Shown here: positions 15,401 through 21,960 of the stretch, one piece after another
How the letters are laid out: the number at the start of each line of letters is the position of its first letter
How positions within the stretch are numbered: position 1 is the stretch's first letter
NCBI GenBank assembly: GCA_947456245.1
Contig: CANGPS010000017.1
Location: 1 to 34,415, forward strand
Direction of reading: 5' to 3'
Length of the DNA stretch: 34,415 nucleotides
From: Acidimicrobiaceae bacterium
GTDB taxonomy: Bacteria > Actinomycetota > Acidimicrobiia > Acidimicrobiales > RAAP-2
Program-made: the position numbers and the translations under genes
The notes under the pieces: generated by a model
Seen by the model: the letters and a program-made list of their open reading frames with translations, nothing else
The model's database searches: none
What the model was told of the DNA's origin: nothing

Positions 15401-16463
15401 CGAGCGCCTGCCCGCGGCGATGGTGCCCGGCGAGGTGACGGTGGTCGAGGCGCTGGCGCTCAACCAGAACGGCAAGATCGATCAGGGCCCGGTCGCCGCG
15501 GCATCGCCGACCGTGGTCACGTCTGCCCCAGGGCCCGTCGACCCGCGGCTGCGAGGGATCTGGCTGGACCAGCTCGGCCTCGCCGACGCCGATGCTGATG
15601 CCTCGTTCTTCGACCTCGGCGGCCACTCCCTCGGCGCGGCGCGCCTGCTGGCCAAGGTCGAGCAGCTGACCGGGGTCGACGTCGCGGTCTCGGCCTTCAT
15701 CGTCGAGCCCACCCTCCGAGCCCTCGCGGCGCTGGTCGGCGAGGCGGGCCCGGTCGCAGATGGGACCGCGCTGGTCACCATCCGGGAGGGCGAGGCGCCC
15801 GGCGTGCTCTTCCTCCATGCCGGGAGCACCAACCTCTTGTCCTACGGCGGCCTCCTGGGGGCGCTGACCACCGCCCAGCGGCTCGTCGGCCTCGAGGTCG
15901 ACGTGCTCCGACTCCCGAACCCGGCCGCCGACATCGCAGGGCTCGCCCGGGCGGTCTTCGAGCAGCTCCGGGCCGAGGGGGCGACGCCTCCGGTGCTCTG
16001 CGGCTACTCCTTCGCCGGCCTGATGGGGATCGAGCTGGCCCGCCTGCTCGACGAGGCCGGCACGCCGGTCGACACCCTGATCGTGCTCGACCCCCCGACC
16101 CCCGAGTCGTACAACCAGCGGCAGCGACTCCTGCGCAAGGTGCGCCGGCTCTCGGGCCGCCGCGTCCAGGCCGAGCACCTCGACGACGAGCAGCGCGCCA
16201 TGCTGGCCGAGACCTACCGCCGGGCGAACACCTATCGCCCGGCTCCCCTGCGCGGCGTGCGGCGGGTCGTGGTCTTCGACGCCCTCGAGGCGCGCACGCC
16301 AGCCCGGCGCCGCCGGGACCACCGCTACTGGCGATGGCTCTTCGGCGATGGGGTGCTGGTGGTCACCACGCCAGGCCGCCACGGCGGCGCGGAGGGCTTC
16401 GTCGGGCCCAGGCACGTCGCCGGAGTGGCCGACCTCGTCGACCGGATGGTGGAGCGCCGGTGA
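12483..16463 (+). CDS. NRPS-like synthetase with domain order A-A-T-TE, no condensation domain
   Basis: This 1326-residue enzyme has two complete adenylation domains, one carrier domain and a thioesterase. A1 spans about 20-510 with TTYAEL, TSGSAGLPKA (154-163), NIYGPTE, YRTGDL and NGKLD (K501). A2 spans about 520-1005 with TSGSTGVPKG, FDFSIWE, NIYGPTE, YRTGDL, GRMDRQVKVRG and NGKID (K998 or so). The carrier domain (about 1020-1090) has FFDLGGHSL, with S1049 (codon 15627) as phosphopantetheine site. The thioesterase (about 1095-1326) has GYSFAG (S1176), D1203 and H1300. No room exists for a carrier between A1 and A2, and no condensation domain is present. A1 deviates in two core motifs (A for T and for G in A3; VAGMR for the usual VRGxR in A8). 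The next gene, a phosphopantetheinyl transferase, overlaps as GTGA; an exporter follows. The product is unknown, probably an adenylated amino or aryl acid released or coupled by the thioesterase. Confidence 0.95.
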   Translation: MAMQRLTGQPAPGGDHAVHGRLHERVAASIASTPDAVAVDDAGELTTYAELDGLAHEAGRLLEAAGVGPGHRVIVAMDRSAALFAAQLACLRLDAVYVPLDHHQPEARTEHMMATVRPTATLRLADGAYVLEHHGAPDDAGTLLPPEAACIMFTSGSAGLPKAAVLTEPGILSLLGASVAPLRIGPGTRVGAACHLTWDAAIFELWAGLTTGATVVVIRTDELLSTRRMAALVARGIDVLTQSTSVVAFHIENDPAIFNGVGVILQGAEKFRGESIAKAFAAGFDGRMINIYGPTETVVFSTWHEVVAPDAPLRPDGPGQPSISRLIDPRAVPIGSPIVGTTIWLLDEDGHEVPAGEVGEICIESPAVALGYLGEPELTASRFIASPSGGPATVYRTGDLGRWLPEGVLDFLGRTDRQVQVAGMRIQPEEIELALASVPSVVRSAVVPRDVAGDVVLTAAVEAPGASAAEVTAALEELLPQWMMPAQVVIWDQIPTLANGKLDLPGVAAALAKPAMPVDAGAGALVGLLVARAEDDPEATAVIEGEQRLSYGGLLAASDRLCEQLTAEGAGTGRTVALLLDRSTEMVVAQVACARLGATFVPIDLRQPAARTELIMSIVDPVATVRAGDEGLVVEALAGGGPVAGLSAGDLCVMLTSGSTGVPKGVVLTQAAMAGLIEAVSPYLGAGPGSTCSYSCNAAFDFSIWELWLGLATGMTVIVIDQDTLLSTRRLTALLERHQLDILSMTTALVSTHVGVDPAAFNAVGLLIYGGERSDDAAVAAAFAAGFDNRMLNIYGPTETTIFVSWHEISRHEPLALLGPSGPSHQTPDDPRPIPVGRAIPTVTLSVVDGSGRPTDEGEVLIAGPGVTAGYLGDPVRTAERFGEDADGVRTYRTGDLGRWTPTGELDLIGRMDRQVKVRGNRIQLEEVELAIEAHPEVRRASVRAVGEGSDRRLVAVVEASGLGESDLRRFLDERLPAAMVPGEVTVVEALALNQNGKIDQGPVAAASPTVVTSAPGPVDPRLRGIWLDQLGLADADADASFFDLGGHSLGAARLLAKVEQLTGVDVAVSAFIVEPTLRALAALVGEAGPVADGTALVTIREGEAPGVLFLHAGSTNLLSYGGLLGALTTAQRLVGLEVDVLRLPNPAADIAGLARAVFEQLRAEGATPPVLCGYSFAGLMGIELARLLDEAGTPVDTLIVLDPPTPESYNQRQRLLRKVRRLSGRRVQAEHLDDEQRAMLAETYRRANTYRPAPLRGVRRVVVFDALEARTPARRRRDHRYWRWLFGDGVLVVTTPGRHGGAEGFVGPRHVAGVADLVDRMVERR
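12570..15500 (+). repeat. Tandem internal duplication of the adenylation domain
   Basis: Codons about 30-505 and 530-1000 of the NRPS-like gene are paralogous beyond the universal core motifs. Both share LLSTRR, AFAAGFD, RMxNIYGPTET followed by SxWHE or STWHE, FNxVG, and the same loop between A5 and A6 ending in DPR and PIG or PVG. This points to duplication of one ancestral domain inside the gene and not to assembly from unrelated modules. Confidence 0.75.
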
Positions 16464-17065
16464 GCGCGCCCGACGGACGGGGGAGCCCTCGGATCGCGGT
16501 GGTGGCCCACGAGGCCTCGGGCGACGACCAGCGGTCGCTGTCGGCGGCTGAGCGGGCACGGGCGGCGGCCATGGGGCTCAGGCGCCGGCGTCGCTTCGTG
16601 GTCGCCCGGACGGCTGCCCGGTCGATGCTGGCCGAAGAGCTCGGGATCCTCCCCGCCGAGGTCGCCCTGGTCGACGACGGCCCTCGACCGACCCTGGCTG
16701 CCAGCGCCGGTGGTCCGCCCTGGGCGCTGAGCATCTCGCACGGCCGAGGCGTCTCCGTGGTCGTGCTGAGCCGCCGGGCGGTCGGCGTCGACCTCGAGCC
16801 GGTGGTGGCCGGCGCCTATGACCCGGACGTGGCGCGCCGGGTCCTGCACCCTGATGAGCGGCGATGGATCGAGGGGGAGGCGGACCGCGACCTCGGCTTC
16901 CTCGCCTGCTGGACGCGCAAGGAGGCGGTGGCCAAGCTGCGCGGCACCGGCCTCGACGACGAGGCGGCCGCCTGGGCCGCCACGCCGACCCCCCTGGGGA
17001 TCGAGCTGCGCGAGCTCGACGTCGCACCCGGTCACGTCTGCTCGCTGGCCATGGCCGCCGGCTGA
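16460..17065 (+). CDS. Sfp-type 4'-phosphopantetheinyl transferase
   Basis: This 201-residue enzyme transfers phosphopantetheine from CoA to the carrier-domain serine, most likely S1049 of the upstream protein. Hallmarks are SISH (91-94) in the first half, GVDLE (109-113) with metal ligands D111 and E113, and WTRKEAVAK (151-159) with E155 and K159. The length is a little under typical Sfp (about 225). The GTG at 16460 overlaps the synthetase TGA as GTGA; a longer frame starts inside the synthetase gene but its extra residues are Arg-rich shadow sequence. Tight coupling to a carrier-protein gene supports a dedicated activating enzyme, not the fatty-acid AcpS. Confidence 0.93.
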   Translation: MSAPDGRGSPRIAVVAHEASGDDQRSLSAAERARAAAMGLRRRRRFVVARTAARSMLAEELGILPAEVALVDDGPRPTLAASAGGPPWALSISHGRGVSVVVLSRRAVGVDLEPVVAGAYDPDVARRVLHPDERRWIEGEADRDLGFLACWTRKEAVAKLRGTGLDDEAAAWAATPTPLGIELRELDVAPGHVCSLAMAAG

Positions 17066-17125
17066 CCACGCCCACCGCCGAGCCGACCGGGTGCGGCGCG
17101 GCCCGTCAGGTGGGAGCATGACGAG

Positions 17126-18724
17126 ATGACCACCACGGCGACGTCCTCGCGAGCGAAGTGGCTGCCCATGCCCTTCGTGGCGCTCGGGGTGTCGATGATC
17201 ATCGTCGACGCGACCATCGTCAACGTCGCGGTGCCGACCATCATCAAGGACCTCCACGTCAGCGCCAACACGTCGGAGTGGTTCAACTCGATCTACTCGC
17301 TGGTCTTCGCGTCGCTGCTGATCTCGCTCGGCCACCTCGGCGACGTCTGGGGCCGCCGCCGGCTCTTCGCGCTCGGCACCGTGGTCTTCGTGGCCGCCAG
17401 CGTGCTCGCCGCCATGGCGCCCAACGGCGGGGCGCTGATCGTGGCCCGCCTCCTCCAGGGGGTCGGTGGGGCCATGATCCTCCCAGCCACGCTCTCGACG
17501 GTCAACGCCACCTATGAGGGACAGGACCGGGCCATCGCCTTCGCCATCTGGGGCTCGACCATCGGCGGCATGGCGGCCGTCGGGCCGCTGCTCGGCGGGT
17601 GGCTGACCACGGACTACTCGTGGCGCTGGGCCTTCTTCATCAACATCCCCATCGGCCTCATCGTGCTGCTGGGCATCGCCCGCTTCGTGCCCGAGACCAA
17701 GGACCCCCACGTCCGGCGGGGTGTGGATTGGTGGGGCAACGTCCTGATCGTCGTCGGGTTCTCGACCCTCGTCTTCGGCCTGATCGAGGGCGAGCACTAC
17801 GGCTGGTGGGCCCAGGTGACGCCCTTCGATGTCGGACCGCTCACCTGGCCAGGGGCCTGGCCGTCGCCTGCCCCGTCGGCCTTCGCCGTCGCCGTGGTCA
17901 GCCTCGTCGGCTTCGTGGTCCTCGAGCGACGCCGCCGCAGGTCGGATCGGGTCGTGCTCGTCGACCTCTCGCTGTTCTCGATCCGGAGCTTCTCGGCGGG
18001 CAACGTGGCGGTGACGGTGGTGTCCTTCGGCGAGTTCGGGATCCTCTTCGTGCTCCCGCTCTTCATCCAGGGCGTCCTCGGCTTCAGCGCGCTCGACACC
18101 GGCTGGCTGTTCCTCTCCATGGCGGCCGGCACCTTCCTCGTCGGCGGGGCCACGCCGCAGCTGGCCAAGCGCATGGGCGCGCGCGGCGTGGCCCGGCTCG
18201 GCCTCGGCCTCGAGGTCGTCGGGATCGGGGCGCTCGGCCTGGTGATCAGCCCTACCGTCTCGACCGCCGCCCTGGCGGCCTGCCTCTTCGTCTACGGCCT
18301 CGGCGTCGGGATGGCGACGGCCCAGCTGACCGGCGTCATCCTCGTCGACGTCCCCGTCGAGGTGTCGGGGCAGGCCTCGGGAATCCAGTCCACGGCCCGG
18401 CAGGTGGGCTCGGCCCTCGGCGTGGCCGTGCTCGGCACCATCCTGCTCACGCAGCTCGGCTCGCGCACCGCCAGCGCGCTCGCGGCCATCCCTGGCCTGC
18501 CCACCACCGCCCAGGAGCAGATCACCCACGTGGTGCGCAGCTCGGGCGGGTCGGCGATCAGCTCGCTCGGCACCATGCCCGGAGGGGCCGCGGTGGTGCG
18601 CGCCGCCTCGACGGCGGCCGCCGACGCGGCCAGCATCGTGGCGCTGTGCGCGGCCGGGTTCATCCTGATCGGCCTGCTGGCGACCATGGCGCTGCCCCGG
18701 CGCTCGGCCGACGCCGAGCACTGA
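17126..18724 (+). CDS. DHA2 family (EmrB/QacA-type) 14-TM MFS exporter
   Basis: This 532-residue proton-coupled efflux transporter is expected to have 14 membrane helices. Motif A appears as LGHLGDVWGRRRLF after the second helix. ARLLQGVGGAMILPATLS (helix 4, motif B region) and the motif C-like GPLLGGWLTTDYSWRWAFFINIP are characteristic of DHA2. Conserved late segments include SGQASGIQSTARQVGSALG. The ATG at 17126 has GGGAG (17112-17116) 9 nt upstream. It lies 60 nt after the phosphopantetheinyl transferase on the same strand and is the natural candidate to export the product of the NRPS-like enzyme, although members of this family also export dyes and antibiotics nonspecifically. Confidence 0.95.
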   Translation: MTTTATSSRAKWLPMPFVALGVSMIIVDATIVNVAVPTIIKDLHVSANTSEWFNSIYSLVFASLLISLGHLGDVWGRRRLFALGTVVFVAASVLAAMAPNGGALIVARLLQGVGGAMILPATLSTVNATYEGQDRAIAFAIWGSTIGGMAAVGPLLGGWLTTDYSWRWAFFINIPIGLIVLLGIARFVPETKDPHVRRGVDWWGNVLIVVGFSTLVFGLIEGEHYGWWAQVTPFDVGPLTWPGAWPSPAPSAFAVAVVSLVGFVVLERRRRRSDRVVLVDLSLFSIRSFSAGNVAVTVVSFGEFGILFVLPLFIQGVLGFSALDTGWLFLSMAAGTFLVGGATPQLAKRMGARGVARLGLGLEVVGIGALGLVISPTVSTAALAACLFVYGLGVGMATAQLTGVILVDVPVEVSGQASGIQSTARQVGSALGVAVLGTILLTQLGSRTASALAAIPGLPTTAQEQITHVVRSSGGSAISSLGTMPGGAAVVRAASTAAADAASIVALCAAGFILIGLLATMALPRRSADAEH

Positions 18725-18760
18725 GGGCTCCGCCGGCCGGGATCCGTCGCAGGTGCTCCG

Positions 18761-18766
18761 TACGCT
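18761..18766 (+). promoter_or_regulatory. -10 hexamer TACGCT of the 33-residue gene
   Basis: TACGCT, then 6 nt, then the ATG at 18773 give the leaderless geometry. Confidence 0.4.
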
Positions 18767-18772
18767 GCCGGG

Positions 18773-18874
18773 ATGCTCACCCTCGTCCTGCGCTGCATCC
18801 TGGCGGGCCTCTGCGGCGGGGTCGCCGGGGTGATGCTCTGGATGGACCTCCATCGCATCGATGACGACTGGTGA
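18773..18874 (+). CDS. 33-residue single-TM small protein
   Basis: This frame encodes 33 residues: a hydrophobic stretch (about residues 2-23, LTLVLRCILAGLCGGVAGVM) followed by a short charged tail ending HRIDDDW. The -10 hexamer exactly 6 nt upstream of its ATG is the main support for it being a gene. The stop overlaps another open frame, but that frame more likely starts at 18927. No family is recognised. If real, it would be a small inner-membrane protein just downstream of the exporter gene. It is too short for codon bias to decide. Confidence 0.45.
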   Translation: MLTLVLRCILAGLCGGVAGVMLWMDLHRIDDDW

Positions 18875-18914
18875 GCCAGCGCCCGGGGGCTGGCCCGACC
18901 TCGTCCCTGATCGC

Positions 18915-18920
18915 TACCGT
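18915..18920 (+). promoter_or_regulatory. -10 hexamer TACCGT of the YdeI-like gene
   Basis: TACCGT ends 6 nt before the ATG at 18927, which decides that start over the in-frame ATG at 18861. Confidence 0.5.
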
Positions 18921-18926
18921 GAGGCC

Positions 18927-19193
18927 ATGAGCAGCCCACGGGTTCCCGGAGGGGTGGTGCACGCACTGCCCCGAGACCTGCGCACGGCGTTGGTGGCCGA
19001 CGACGTCGCACTCACGGCATGGCTCGACATCACCCCCCTGGCGCGCAACGAGTTCATCTGCTGGGTCGAGGACGCCAAGAAAGCCGAGACCCGCGCCCGG
19101 CGGATCCGGAGGACCTGCGAAGAGCTCGACGACGGGATGCGCCGGCCGTGCTGCTGGCCGGGCTGCAGCCATCGCGAGCGCACCGGCCGCTGA
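18927..19193 (+). CDS. YdeI/OmpD-associated family protein
   Basis: This is an 88-residue soluble protein matching the C-terminal YdeI/OmpD-associated (bacteriocin-protection) domain. The family signature is LARNEFICWVEDAKKAETRA, followed by RRIRRTCEELDDG. Function is poorly defined in the family; named members affect resistance to antimicrobial peptides in enterobacteria, which should not be transferred here. The C-terminus adds PCCWPGCSH, three cysteines and a histidine that are unusual for the family and could bind metal. The ATG at 18927 is chosen because of the promoter 6 nt upstream. Its stop is only 4 nt from the convergent acyltransferase stop. Confidence 0.85.
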   Translation: MSSPRVPGGVVHALPRDLRTALVADDVALTAWLDITPLARNEFICWVEDAKKAETRARRIRRTCEELDDGMRRPCCWPGCSHRERTGR

Positions 19194-19197
19194 CGGC

Positions 19198-21231
19198 TCA
19201 CGCCGCGTTGCGGCGAGCCTCGAGGCCGAGGCGGGCGACGACCGGCAGGACCCTCGGTCGCAGCCAGCCGCCGGCCTCGTAGGTGAAGTGGATGCCGTCG
19301 GACATCCGCAGCGGCGTCCCGTCGGGGGCCCAGAAGACCACGCCCTTGGGGTCGACGACGGCGTTGAGGTCGTAGACCGAGGCGACGGACGGGTGGCGGG
19401 CCGCCACCTGGCGGAGGAGGTGGTTGTAGGCGTCGACCCTGGCCTTGGAGTCCTCGGGCCAGGCGCGGCCGTCGGGGCCGGGAGGTGGGGCGACGTAGGG
19501 CATGGTGAACAGAAGGACCTTGGCGTCATGGCTCTCGGCGAGCTCGATGAGCTGGCTCAGCTCTCTCGACAGATGGCCGTCCCATGCCGGATCCCCGATG
19601 TGCATCCAGACCCCGTGGTGGAGGTGATCGACGATCTCCCAGCGACCGAACATGAGGCCCACGACCTCCGGCGACTGCTCCGCCATCGCTCCCGCCCATC
19701 GCTGGTGCCATCCTGAGCAGGCGTCGCCGGCGGGGATCTGGGCTCCGAGGTAGCGAACCTGATCCTCCGGGTCGAGGTCGCACCCGGGGGTGGGGAGGGT
19801 GAACTGCGCCGTCACGCCCCAGGAGCCGGGCTGGAAGCCCAGGCCGAAGCCGATGGTCTCGGCCACCGAGTCGCCGAGCAGCATGAACCGGATGGGCCTG
19901 CCGGAGAATGCACCCGCCCTGGTCAGGCGCTCCTGGTCGGTGGCACTCAGGCCATGGCGGCTTCCGGCGGCCAGCGCCACTGGCGGTGTCGAGGTGACGA
20001 CCACGAGGCCGACGACCACGAGGCCGATGGTCACGGGCAGGCCGAGCCACCCGCGCCACCCCGTGAGCAGGGTGCCCCGACGGATCGGCATCTCCAGCAC
20101 GTGGAAGGAGGCAGCGGCGACGAGGATCGAGACGGCCAGCCGGACCGCGAAGAGGCCAGGCCCGGCCAGGCCGGTGCGCTGGCCGGTGAGCACCACGAAG
20201 ATCGGCCAGTGCCAGAGGTACAGGCCGTAGGAGATCGCTCCGAGATAGCGGACGGGTCGCAGCGACAGGACCCGGGCGACGGGGCCGGTCGGGGCCAGGG
20301 CCACCGAGGCGATGAGGCCGGCGGTGGCCAGCGCGAGGAGGAGGAAGCCACCCCGGTAGGGCCAGCTCGACCCCGCCTCGACCACGGCGGCCATGACGAT
20401 GATGACGCTGAGACCGACGACGCCGAGCCCCTCGATCCACCGACCAGACCGCCGCGACGGCGACCAGTCCCGGACCAGCGCCCCGGAGGGGTCGGTGCCC
20501 GACCGTGCCGGGAGCGGCCGGGCGAGCACGAGGGCCAGGCAGGCGCCGACCAGCAGGGCCTGGACCCGGGTGTCGGTGCCGAAGTAGGCCCGGCTGGCGC
20601 CGACGCCCGGGTCGTACGCGACGGCCATGGCCACGGCACTGGCCAGCCCGAGGCCGGCCGCGACCCACAGCAGCGCGCGCATCGAGCGGGTGAGGCGCAG
20701 CACGCCGAGGACGACCAGTGGCCAGAGCACGTAGAACTGCTCCTCGATCGACAGCGACCAGGTGTGCAGCAGCGGCCGGGGCGTCGAGAGGGCGGCGAAG
20801 TAGTCATGGCTCCCGGCGACCTGGTGCCAGTTGTTGAGGTAGAGCAGGGTGGCCAGCGCGTCCCCGCGCAGCTGCGCGAGCGTGTCGGCCGGGGCCAGCA
20901 GCCATGCGTAGAGGGCCACAGCGGCCAGCACGGCGAGCAGGGCCGGGAAGAGGCGACGGACGCGGTGTCCCCAGAACCGCAGGAGCCCGATCCCGCGGTG
21001 CTGGCGGAACTCGGCCACGAGGAGCCCCGTGATGAGGAATCCCGACAGCACGAAGAAGACGTCGACGCCGAGGAATCCCCCGGAGGCCCAGCCGAGACCG
21101 CCGTGGAAGCACAGGACGAGGACGATCCCCAGGGCGCGGACCCCGTCGAGGCCGGGGATGCGGACGACCCGATGGTCGGGATCGTCGTCCTCGGCGACGA
21201 CCGCAGCGGTCGGCAGGAGCGTGCTGGCCAC
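19198..21231 (-). CDS. Second acyltransferase-3 / SGNH fusion, paralogue of the 3152-5173 gene
   Basis: This is a 677-residue O-acyltransferase with the same architecture as the first copy. The membrane domain has the AFHGG equivalent (CFHGG), GVDVFFVLSGFLIT, HRVRRLFPAL, SIEEQFYVLWP, and SYGLYLWHWPIFVV. The SGNH domain has LLGDSVAE and, near the C-terminus, SDGIHFT (D645, H648). The strong similarity over both domains indicates gene duplication. The GTG at 21231 lies 12 nt after the TetR stop, and no good RBS is visible, suggesting coupling. The TetR gene probably controls it, so this copy may be conditionally expressed in contrast to the operonic copy. The acceptor is unknown. Confidence 0.93.
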   Translation of the reverse strand: MASTLLPTAAVVAEDDDPDHRVVRIPGLDGVRALGIVLVLCFHGGLGWASGGFLGVDVFFVLSGFLITGLLVAEFRQHRGIGLLRFWGHRVRRLFPALLAVLAAVALYAWLLAPADTLAQLRGDALATLLYLNNWHQVAGSHDYFAALSTPRPLLHTWSLSIEEQFYVLWPLVVLGVLRLTRSMRALLWVAAGLGLASAVAMAVAYDPGVGASRAYFGTDTRVQALLVGACLALVLARPLPARSGTDPSGALVRDWSPSRRSGRWIEGLGVVGLSVIIVMAAVVEAGSSWPYRGGFLLLALATAGLIASVALAPTGPVARVLSLRPVRYLGAISYGLYLWHWPIFVVLTGQRTGLAGPGLFAVRLAVSILVAAASFHVLEMPIRRGTLLTGWRGWLGLPVTIGLVVVGLVVVTSTPPVALAAGSRHGLSATDQERLTRAGAFSGRPIRFMLLGDSVAETIGFGLGFQPGSWGVTAQFTLPTPGCDLDPEDQVRYLGAQIPAGDACSGWHQRWAGAMAEQSPEVVGLMFGRWEIVDHLHHGVWMHIGDPAWDGHLSRELSQLIELAESHDAKVLLFTMPYVAPPPGPDGRAWPEDSKARVDAYNHLLRQVAARHPSVASVYDLNAVVDPKGVVFWAPDGTPLRMSDGIHFTYEAGGWLRPRVLPVVARLGLEARRNAA

Positions 21232-21243
21232 CGGTGGTGCGGC

Positions 21244-21831
21244 TCAGTCGCCGCGGCGTCGGTCGCGGTCGGCGATGCCGGCGAGCATCAGCGCCGCCCC
21301 CTCGCCGAGGGCGCCGAGGTGGTCGATGCGCTCCGGGAGGATCTGCTTCAAGAAGATGGCGCCGAGGCCCATCGAGATGAGCGCCTGCGCCTCGATCTCC
21401 GCGTGGTCATCGCCGAAGAGCTCGGCCGACGTGTCGAGCAGGCGGGCGAAGTACTCGCCCATGAGCTCAGCGAGCTCCGGGTCGCGCAGGGTCTCGGCCA
21501 CCAGCATCACCCCACGACGCGTGACCGTCGAGTACCACGAGGAGATCTCATCGAGCGAGGCGGCGTCGCCCTCCAGGCTCCCGTCGAGGCCGTCCACCAG
21601 GGTGTCGAAGGCCTCGGTGAGCTCGGCGAAGATGGCCACGAGCAGCCCGCGCTTGGAGCCGAAGTGGTAGGTGATGGCGCTGAAGGCGATGCCGGCGCGC
21701 TCGCCGATCTCGGCCATCGTGACCTCGGAGTAGGGCCGCTCGGCGAGGAGCTCGCGGGCGGCGTCCATGATCCTCGCCCGGGTCAGGGCGGTCGACTCGG
21801 CGCGGGAGCGCTTGGGGGCCGTGGTGCTCAC
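21244..21831 (-). CDS. TetR-family transcriptional regulator
   Basis: This is a 195-residue repressor-type protein. The N-terminal helix-turn-helix spans about residues 18-64: RARIMDAARELLAERPY, then VTMAEIGERAGIA, and the recognition helix to YHFGSKRGLL, a clear TetR signature. The C-terminal helices form the ligand and dimer domain, with no recognisable ligand signature. The GTG at 21831 follows CAAGAT by 6 nt. The gene is in an operon with the downstream acyltransferase (12-nt gap) and is divergent from the secreted lectin gene, with 129 nt between the starts. Autoregulation and control of one or both neighbours is likely by analogy with divergent TetR loci. Confidence 0.93.
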   Translation of the reverse strand: MSTTAPKRSRAESTALTRARIMDAARELLAERPYSEVTMAEIGERAGIAFSAITYHFGSKRGLLVAIFAELTEAFDTLVDGLDGSLEGDAASLDEISSWYSTVTRRGVMLVAETLRDPELAELMGEYFARLLDTSAELFGDDHAEIEAQALISMGLGAIFLKQILPERIDHLGALGEGAALMLAGIADRDRRRGD

Positions 21832-21837
21832 GCCCCC

Positions 21838-21843
21838 ATCTTG
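21838..21843 (-). promoter_or_regulatory. Possible -10 hexamer CAAGAT of the TetR gene
   Basis: CAAGAT lies 6 nt upstream of the GTG at 21831. It matches TANNNT at positions 2 and 6 only. Confidence 0.3.
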
Positions 21844-21948
21844 CCCGACGCCATGGGCCGATGGCCCACCCTCGCTCCCTGGCGCGGCGGCGCCGGACGG
21901 CCGACCGGGGCTCCGGCGGGGCGACCGTGGAGCGGACTCGGCCGCACC

Positions 21949-21954
21949 TACGGT
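21949..21954 (+). promoter_or_regulatory. -10 hexamer TACGGT of the lectin-like gene
   Basis: TACGGT, a 6-nt gap and then the ATG at 21961 give a clear leaderless arrangement. Confidence 0.5.
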
Positions 21955-21960
21955 GGGGAC

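Noticed and set aside
12483-16463. Acyl-CoA ligase or two separate ligase genes fused by error
   Set aside because: Both domains have NRPS-type A5, A7, A8 and A10 wording. The frame is continuous with a carrier and thioesterase, and the linker is smooth with no stop or frameshift sign.
16325-18853. 842-residue open frame on the minus strand
   Set aside because: It is antisense to the phosphopantetheinyl transferase and DHA2 exporter, with charged low-complexity sequence and no domain.
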